Source: an uncultured Oscillospiraceae bacterium | GTDB taxonomy: Bacteria; Bacillota; Clostridia; Oscillospirales; Ruminococcaceae | DNA length: 10,079 bases | Assembly: GCA_902489475.1 (NCBI GenBank) | Contig: CABUAH010000064.1 | Location: forward strand, 1-10,079 | Direction: 5' to 3' | Shown here: in pieces, positions 6,385 through 10,079 of the stretch | How positions within the stretch are numbered: the stretch's first letter is position 1 | How the letters are laid out: each line of letters opens with the position of its first letter | Made by a program: the position numbers and the translations under genes | The notes under the pieces: model-generated | The model's database searches: none | What the model was told of the DNA's origin: nothing | The model's input: only the letters and a program-made list of their open reading frames with translations

Positions 6385-7146
6385 TTAAATAGACGGCATA
6401 ACTCTTCCGCCTGCAACAGGAATAAAAGCACCCGTGATAAAGGAAGCAAGATCGGATAATAAGAAAGCCGCAGCATTTGCAATATCCTGATCACAACCTC
6501 GTCTGCGCAGCGGAACTTGTGAAGTATACCCCTCGGATTCACATATCCCACTTTGGCGTTCTTTATCAGTAATAACCCAGCCCGGAGCGATCTGATTAAT
6601 AGTAATGTTGTCAGGACCGACTTCTTTTGCAAGTACACGGACGATTCCGTCAAGTCCACGCTTTCCGGCAGCATATGCTGAAAAAGTAGGGAGAGCTTCG
6701 ATTGAACATTCTGTGTTAATTGCCACAATTCGCCCATAGTGATTTTGCTGCATATGCGGAATAAACGCCTTTGCAAGATAAACCATCTGCATAACACAGC
6801 TTTCAAACTGACTGTAATAGTCCTTAATGTCCTGATCGAGCAGCTGCTTAAACTGATATTGAATCACAGCGTTTGCAACGATTAAATCTGGGAAACCGAA
6901 GTCCTCCGCCATTTCGTCACGCATTTTAAAAACTTGAGATTCATCGGTAATATCTGCTTTAAACGCTTTTGCCTTACAGCCTTTAGCAAGCAGCTCGCTT
7001 ATCAAAGCGTCCGCACTCATCTTATCCGAATGATAATGTACAGCAACATTAGCACCGCATTCTGAAAGCGTTTTGGCAATCGTTCTTCCGATACCGCCGC
7101 TTGCGCCGGTTATAAGTGCATTTTTCCCTTTAAGATTTATTTCCAT
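6385..7146 (-). CDS. Short-chain dehydrogenase/reductase (SDR), FabG-like
   Basis: This classical SDR of 253 aa has an N-terminal Rossmann fold for NAD(P)H. I see the nucleotide-binding TGASGGIG (13-20), an acidic KADITD segment (63-68), Tyr158 and Lys162 of YxxxK (AYAAGKRG), the IAPGW loop (186-190) and a C terminus ending GGRVMPSI. Two usually strict sites are changed: the NNAG motif reads ANAV (91-94), and the catalytic Ser, 13 residues before the Tyr, is Thr145 (INTECS). Annotation pipelines would call it 3-oxoacyl-ACP reductase, but no fatty acid genes surround it, so the substrate is unknown. It sits inside the polyamine transporter cluster, 31 nt after potC and 91 nt before potD, on the same strand. 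ATG 7146 is preceded by GGAGG (7154-7158). A role in metabolising the imported amine or its aldehyde is speculation. Confidence 0.88.
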   Translation of the reverse strand: MEINLKGKNALITGASGGIGRTIAKTLSECGANVAVHYHSDKMSADALISELLAKGCKAKAFKADITDESQVFKMRDEMAEDFGFPDLIVANAVIQYQFKQLLDQDIKDYYSQFESCVMQMVYLAKAFIPHMQQNHYGRIVAINTECSIEALPTFSAYAAGKRGLDGIVRVLAKEVGPDNITINQIAPGWVITDKERQSGICESEGYTSQVPLRRRGCDQDIANAAAFLLSDLASFITGAFIPVAGGRVMPSI

Positions 7147-7177
7147 ATTAAATCCTCCGACTCGTGAGAAGGCTATA

Positions 7178-8002
7178 TTAGTAGTTTTTGACCGGATTAG
7201 CGTCTTCTCTTGCTTTTCTCAAAGTACGGTTTTCAAAGTAATTTTTAATAATTAATATTGCAATAATTACGACGAATATAATTGTTGAAACAGCATTGAT
7301 TTCAGGGGAAACCTTCCTCCTTGTCATCGAGTAAATTGTGATAGGAAGAGTTTCTACGGAAGTGCCGCTTGTAAAATAGCTTATAACGAAATCGTCAATA
7401 GAATATGTTATAGACATTAAAAATCCCGAAAAAACTCCCGGCATAATTTCAGGTATTACGACCTTGAAAAATGCCTGACGTTCACTGCATCCGAGATCTC
7501 TTGCTGCCTCGACAAGACTTGGATTCATCTGCCTTAGCTTCGGCAAAACATTGTAAATAACATACGGCACATCAAAAGCTATATGAGATAAAATAAGTGT
7601 GACAAATCCAAACTGAAAGCCGATTATTGATGACATTCCCTTAAATAAAAGCATAAGCGAAACACCCATTATTATCTCAGGGTTCACAACGGGAATATAA
7701 GTTATGTTCATAACGGTGGTCTTAGAAACTTTTTTCATGTTGTTTATGCCGATCGCAGCGGCAGTACCCAAAATTGTAGCAAGTGCAGCAGCTGCCAATG
7801 CAATAAGAATTGTGTTCAAAAGGCTTGTTAAAATTGTTTCGTTTTGAAATAGCTTTGAATACCATTTAAGGCTGAAGCCTGTAAAATTAGCTCTGGATTT
7901 TGACTCGTTAAATGAGAATACAATAAGAACAAATATGGGAATATATAAAAACAGCAGTACGATATAAAGAAAAATTTTTGATAATAATTTGTTTTTTGTC
8001 AT
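7178..8002 (-). CDS. potC: Spermidine/putrescine ABC transporter permease PotC
   Basis: Inner permease subunit of the polyamine importer (274 aa), pairing with PotB to form the channel. It has about six membrane helices, the first at 11-31. The cytoplasmic EAA loop that docks on the ATPase reads EAARDLGCSERQAFFKVVIP, about residues 165-184, followed by EIMPG. The block SITYSIDDFVISYFTSG (197-213) is typical of PotC. Its ATG (8000-8002) overlaps the potB stop by one base (TAATG), and its AGGAGG (8013-8018) lies inside potB, so translation of the two is probably coupled. Length and motifs are normal. Confidence 0.94.
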   Translation of the reverse strand: MTKNKLLSKIFLYIVLLFLYIPIFVLIVFSFNESKSRANFTGFSLKWYSKLFQNETILTSLLNTILIALAAAALATILGTAAAIGINNMKKVSKTTVMNITYIPVVNPEIIMGVSLMLLFKGMSSIIGFQFGFVTLILSHIAFDVPYVIYNVLPKLRQMNPSLVEAARDLGCSERQAFFKVVIPEIMPGVFSGFLMSITYSIDDFVISYFTSGTSVETLPITIYSMTRRKVSPEINAVSTIIFVVIIAILIIKNYFENRTLRKAREDANPVKNY

Positions 8003-8805
8003 TATACCATTGCCTCCTCGCCGCTTGTTTGATTAAATATGCTCATAATAAGTAAAACCAAAACTATTAAAACCAATGCCATGGCAGAGCCAAGATGCGG
8101 GTTATAGGAGTTGCCTAAAAACTGTGCTTCGATAATATCTCCGATGAGATCGTTTGTTCCGCCGCCCAGCATTCTTGAAATAATAAAAGTTGATACGCTC
8201 GGTACAAACACAGCGATAATTCCGGTTGTAATACCGGGCATAGAAAGCGGAATTGTTATTCTTCTCAAAACATTTAAGCCGGAACATCCGAGATCCTGCG
8301 CTGCCTCTACAACGCTTTCATCTATTTTAGTCATAACCGAATAAATAGGAAGAATCATAAACGGAAGATAATTATAAACCATTCCGAGAACTACAGCGCC
8401 GGAGTTGTTCATAAGATTTAGAGGACCTATTCCGAAAATGCCTAAAAATCTGTTGATAAGACCGTTTTCCTCTAAAATTGTCATCCAAGCGTAGGTCCTT
8501 AAAAGAAAGTTTATCCACATAGGAAGTAAAACTATCATAAGCATCGTGGATTGCTTTATTTTAGGCACTCTCGAAATAAAAAGCGCAACAGGAAAACCTA
8601 CTGCAAGACAAATTACAGTAGCTATTACCGCAAATCCTACCGAGCGAAATAAAACGGAGAGATAGTCGTTTATTGCTGTTAAGTTTGAAAGAGTGAATTC
8701 GTTATTCTCTGTTGTAAAAGCAAAAAAGACAACGAGTCCCAAAGGAACGATCGTAAAAATACACATCCAGATTATATACGGAAGGGCAATAAGCTTAGAT
8801 TTCAT
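8002..8805 (-). CDS. potB: Spermidine/putrescine ABC transporter permease PotB
   Basis: The first of two permease subunits of the polyamine importer (267 aa). A first helix lies at about 8-30 (ending TIVPLGLVVFFAF), with about five more. Typical PotB segments are LLPMWINFLLRTYAWM (93-108) and YNYLPFMILPIY (144-155). The EAA loop reads EAAQDLGCSGLNVLRRITIP (167-186) and is followed by LSMPG. The start ATG 8805 follows potA by only 4 nt and its AGGAGG (8815-8820) is inside the end of potA. It overlaps potC by one base. This tight packing indicates one polycistronic message and fixed stoichiometry. Nothing unusual is seen in the protein. Confidence 0.94.
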   Translation of the reverse strand: MKSKLIALPYIIWMCIFTIVPLGLVVFFAFTTENNEFTLSNLTAINDYLSVLFRSVGFAVIATVICLAVGFPVALFISRVPKIKQSTMLMIVLLPMWINFLLRTYAWMTILEENGLINRFLGIFGIGPLNLMNNSGAVVLGMVYNYLPFMILPIYSVMTKIDESVVEAAQDLGCSGLNVLRRITIPLSMPGITTGIIAVFVPSVSTFIISRMLGGGTNDLIGDIIEAQFLGNSYNPHLGSAMALVLIVLVLLIMSIFNQTSGEEAMV

Positions 8806-8809
8806 AAGT

Positions 8810-9856
8810 TTAGTCCTCCTTCATCTTATGCATGATATGAATGTCAAACGGCTCAATATTCATATCAATTATGTCCCCGACATTCTCACAAATCGTAGAG
8901 TGTATCTTCCACTTGAATCCGGCTGCGTCCACAACCATTTCATAATGGACACCTTTGAATATTACGCTCTCGACAACACCCGTGAGCATTCCGTCGCCTT
9001 GTTTTACTATTTTAATATCCTCCGGACGGACTACAACATCAACAAGCTCGTCGGTATTAAAGCCCTCGTCAACACAGACAAATTCGTTGCCTGCAAACTC
9101 AACAAGACGATCCTTGTGCATTATGCCGTCCAGTATGTTGCTTTCACCGATAAAGTCTGCAACAAATGCGTTTATCGGTTCGTTATATATATCAACGGGA
9201 GTGCCTATCTGCTGAATGTTTCCGTCTTTCATGACGATTACAGTGTCAGACATGGTAAGCGCTTCCTCTTGGTCATGAGTTACATAAATAAACGTAATTT
9301 CTAAGTTTTGCTGAATCTTTTTCAGTTCGATCTGCATTTCTTTTCTAAGCTTTAAGTCAAGAGCTCCGAGCGGTTCATCAAGGAGCAAAACCTTAGGTCG
9401 GTTTACCAAAGCTCTGGCAATGGCGACACGCTGCTGCTGACCGCCTGAAAGACGGTTTACAGATCTCTTTTCAAATCCCACAAGATTTACAAGCTCAAGC
9501 ATTTCAAGCACTCTCGAGCGAATTTCTTTTTCGGGAAGTTTTTTAAGCTTAAGCCCGAAAGCTACGTTTTCGTATACATTTAAATGCGGAAATAAAGCGT
9601 ATTTCTGAAAGACTGTATTAACCTGTCTTTTGTGAGGAGGAAGTTTTGAAATTTCCTTACCACCGAAATAAAGCTCTCCGCTTTTCATGTTGGCAAAGCC
9701 TCCGATTATACGAAGTGTCGTGGTTTTACCGCAGCCTGAAGGTCCGAGCAGTGTTACAAACTGCTTGTCTACGATGTCGAGATTGATTCCTCCAAGCACC
9801 TCAACGCCGTCGTATTCAACTACAGCGTTTCGCAGACTTATTATTGTGTTTTTCAA
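8810..9856 (-). CDS. potA: Spermidine/putrescine ABC transporter ATP-binding protein PotA
   Basis: Cytoplasmic ATPase of the polyamine importer (348 aa). All nucleotide-binding elements are intact: Walker A GPSGCGKT (38-45), Q-loop Gln84 (VFQKYALFPHL), signature LSGGQ (136-140), Walker B VLLLDEP (156-162), D-loop ALD (165-167) and switch His194 (YVTHDQEEAL). From about 240 to the end is a TOBE-type regulatory domain (VVRPEDIKI at 275-283) as in PotA/CysA/MalK subunits. The start is TTG 9856; AAGGAG (9869-9874) lies 12 nt upstream, a rather long spacing, but no better in-frame start is present downstream that keeps the conserved N terminus. It is the first gene of the cluster, behind a consensus promoter. 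Because potB and potC follow directly, the polyamine assignment is much firmer than the ATPase alone would allow. Confidence 0.94.
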   Translation of the reverse strand: MKNTIISLRNAVVEYDGVEVLGGINLDIVDKQFVTLLGPSGCGKTTTLRIIGGFANMKSGELYFGGKEISKLPPHKRQVNTVFQKYALFPHLNVYENVAFGLKLKKLPEKEIRSRVLEMLELVNLVGFEKRSVNRLSGGQQQRVAIARALVNRPKVLLLDEPLGALDLKLRKEMQIELKKIQQNLEITFIYVTHDQEEALTMSDTVIVMKDGNIQQIGTPVDIYNEPINAFVADFIGESNILDGIMHKDRLVEFAGNEFVCVDEGFNTDELVDVVVRPEDIKIVKQGDGMLTGVVESVIFKGVHYEMVVDAAGFKWKIHSTICENVGDIIDMNIEPFDIHIMHKMKED

Positions 9857-9884
9857 TTTAGCTATCAGCTCCTTATTTTACTTA

Positions 9885-9894
9885 GGCATATGCC
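9885..9894. promoter_or_regulatory. Perfect 10-bp palindrome in the potA leader
   Basis: GGCATATGCC is perfectly symmetric and lies about 10 nt upstream of the potA ribosome binding site, within the predicted leader (start near 9922). It could be an operator half of a dimeric repressor or a short hairpin near the ribosome binding site. The function is inferred from position only. Confidence 0.25.
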
Positions 9895-9928
9895 CAGATA
9901 CCGATTTGGCAAAAAATCACCAATATGT

Positions 9929-9957
9929 ATTATAAATTATTTTTGGGTTAAATACAA
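9929..9957 (-). promoter_or_regulatory. Promoter of the potABC-SDR-potD cluster
   Basis: The minus strand has TTGTAT (9952-9957) and a perfect TATAAT (9929-9934) separated by 17 bp. Transcription would begin near 9922, about 65 nt before the potA TTG. The leader contains a possible small hairpin (GATTT 9903-9907 with AAATC 9914-9918) and the palindrome at 9885-9894. The remaining upstream DNA to 10079 is AT-rich with no gene visible, only a 6-bp inverted repeat (9988-9993 / 9998-10003). Confidence 0.7.
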
Positions 9958-10079
9958 TAGTTTCGGCATCTTTTTTTGAGATTAATACTCTTTAGTAAAA
10001 GAGCTGAATTTAAAAATAGTAAAATCTAAATTGCAATATCAAATAGGACATTATTGAAAATAAAATCAGCGCAGTGGTA

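Noticed and set aside
6309..6806. 165-codon open frame on the minus strand overlapping the SDR gene
   Set aside because: It is an alternative frame of the SDR and its spacer with no family resemblance; the SDR frame carries clear motifs and the ribosome binding site.
8693..9304. 203-codon open frame on the plus strand opposite potB/potA
   Set aside because: Antisense shadow of potA, with no recognisable domain and no ribosome binding site of note.
9687..9935. Plus-strand open frame opposite the start of potA
   Set aside because: Low-complexity Ser/Thr/Pro shadow of the Walker A region.
9988..10003. CTCTTT/AAAGAG hairpin as terminator of an upstream gene
   Set aside because: The stem is short and AT-rich and no T tract follows directly on either strand; no adjacent gene end is visible.

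Overview
The window looks like chromosomal DNA of a low-GC Gram-positive bacterium, most likely a gut Clostridia member (Oscillospiraceae/Lachnospiraceae-like). The reasons are the AT-rich intergenic DNA, strong AGGAGG-type ribosome binding sites, GTG and TTG starts, consensus TTGACA/TATAAT promoters, a gut-type bile salt hydrolase, a lipoprotein-type polyamine binding protein and a long divergent clostridial-type PRPP synthetase. Exact taxonomy cannot be fixed without a search. There is no rRNA, tRNA, insertion sequence, phage gene or CRISPR array.

Layout. (1) 1-227: AT-rich non-coding flank. (2) 228-1202, minus: choloylglycine hydrolase family enzyme (bile salt hydrolase type). (3) 1203-1491: divergent intergenic region with one promoter for each neighbour and, between them, a block of consecutive short hairpins (about 1254-1412) that neither promoter would transcribe; it may be an interspersed repeat or a small RNA. 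The cysK promoter has a perfect -35/-10 pair followed by a 25-bp dyad over the transcription start, which looks like an operator. (4) 1492-2421, plus: cysteine synthase A, ending in a terminator. (5) 2561-3745, plus: a stand-alone acyltransferase-3 membrane protein with its own promoter. A strong bidirectional terminator separates it from the convergent cluster that follows.

(6) 9856 down to 3801, all minus strand: potA, potB, potC, an SDR oxidoreductase, potD, prs. A consensus promoter precedes potA. potA and potB are 4 nt apart and potB/potC overlap by 1 nt, so the ATPase and the two permeases form a tight translational unit of a spermidine/putrescine-type ABC importer. The binding protein PotD follows, but only after a short-chain dehydrogenase/reductase gene. 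potD has its own strong ribosome binding site and a plausible promoter, which would let the binding protein be made in excess. prs comes last, and the first clear terminator after potA is the shared one at about 3752-3788.

Most of the window is ordinary core and accessory metabolism. The points worth a second look are the probable operator at cysK, the hairpin-rich intergenic block, the SDR inserted in the polyamine transporter operon with altered catalytic motifs, and a PotD that appears anchored at both ends (N-terminal lipobox plus C-terminal membrane helix). I did not find convincing evidence of a wholly new system.
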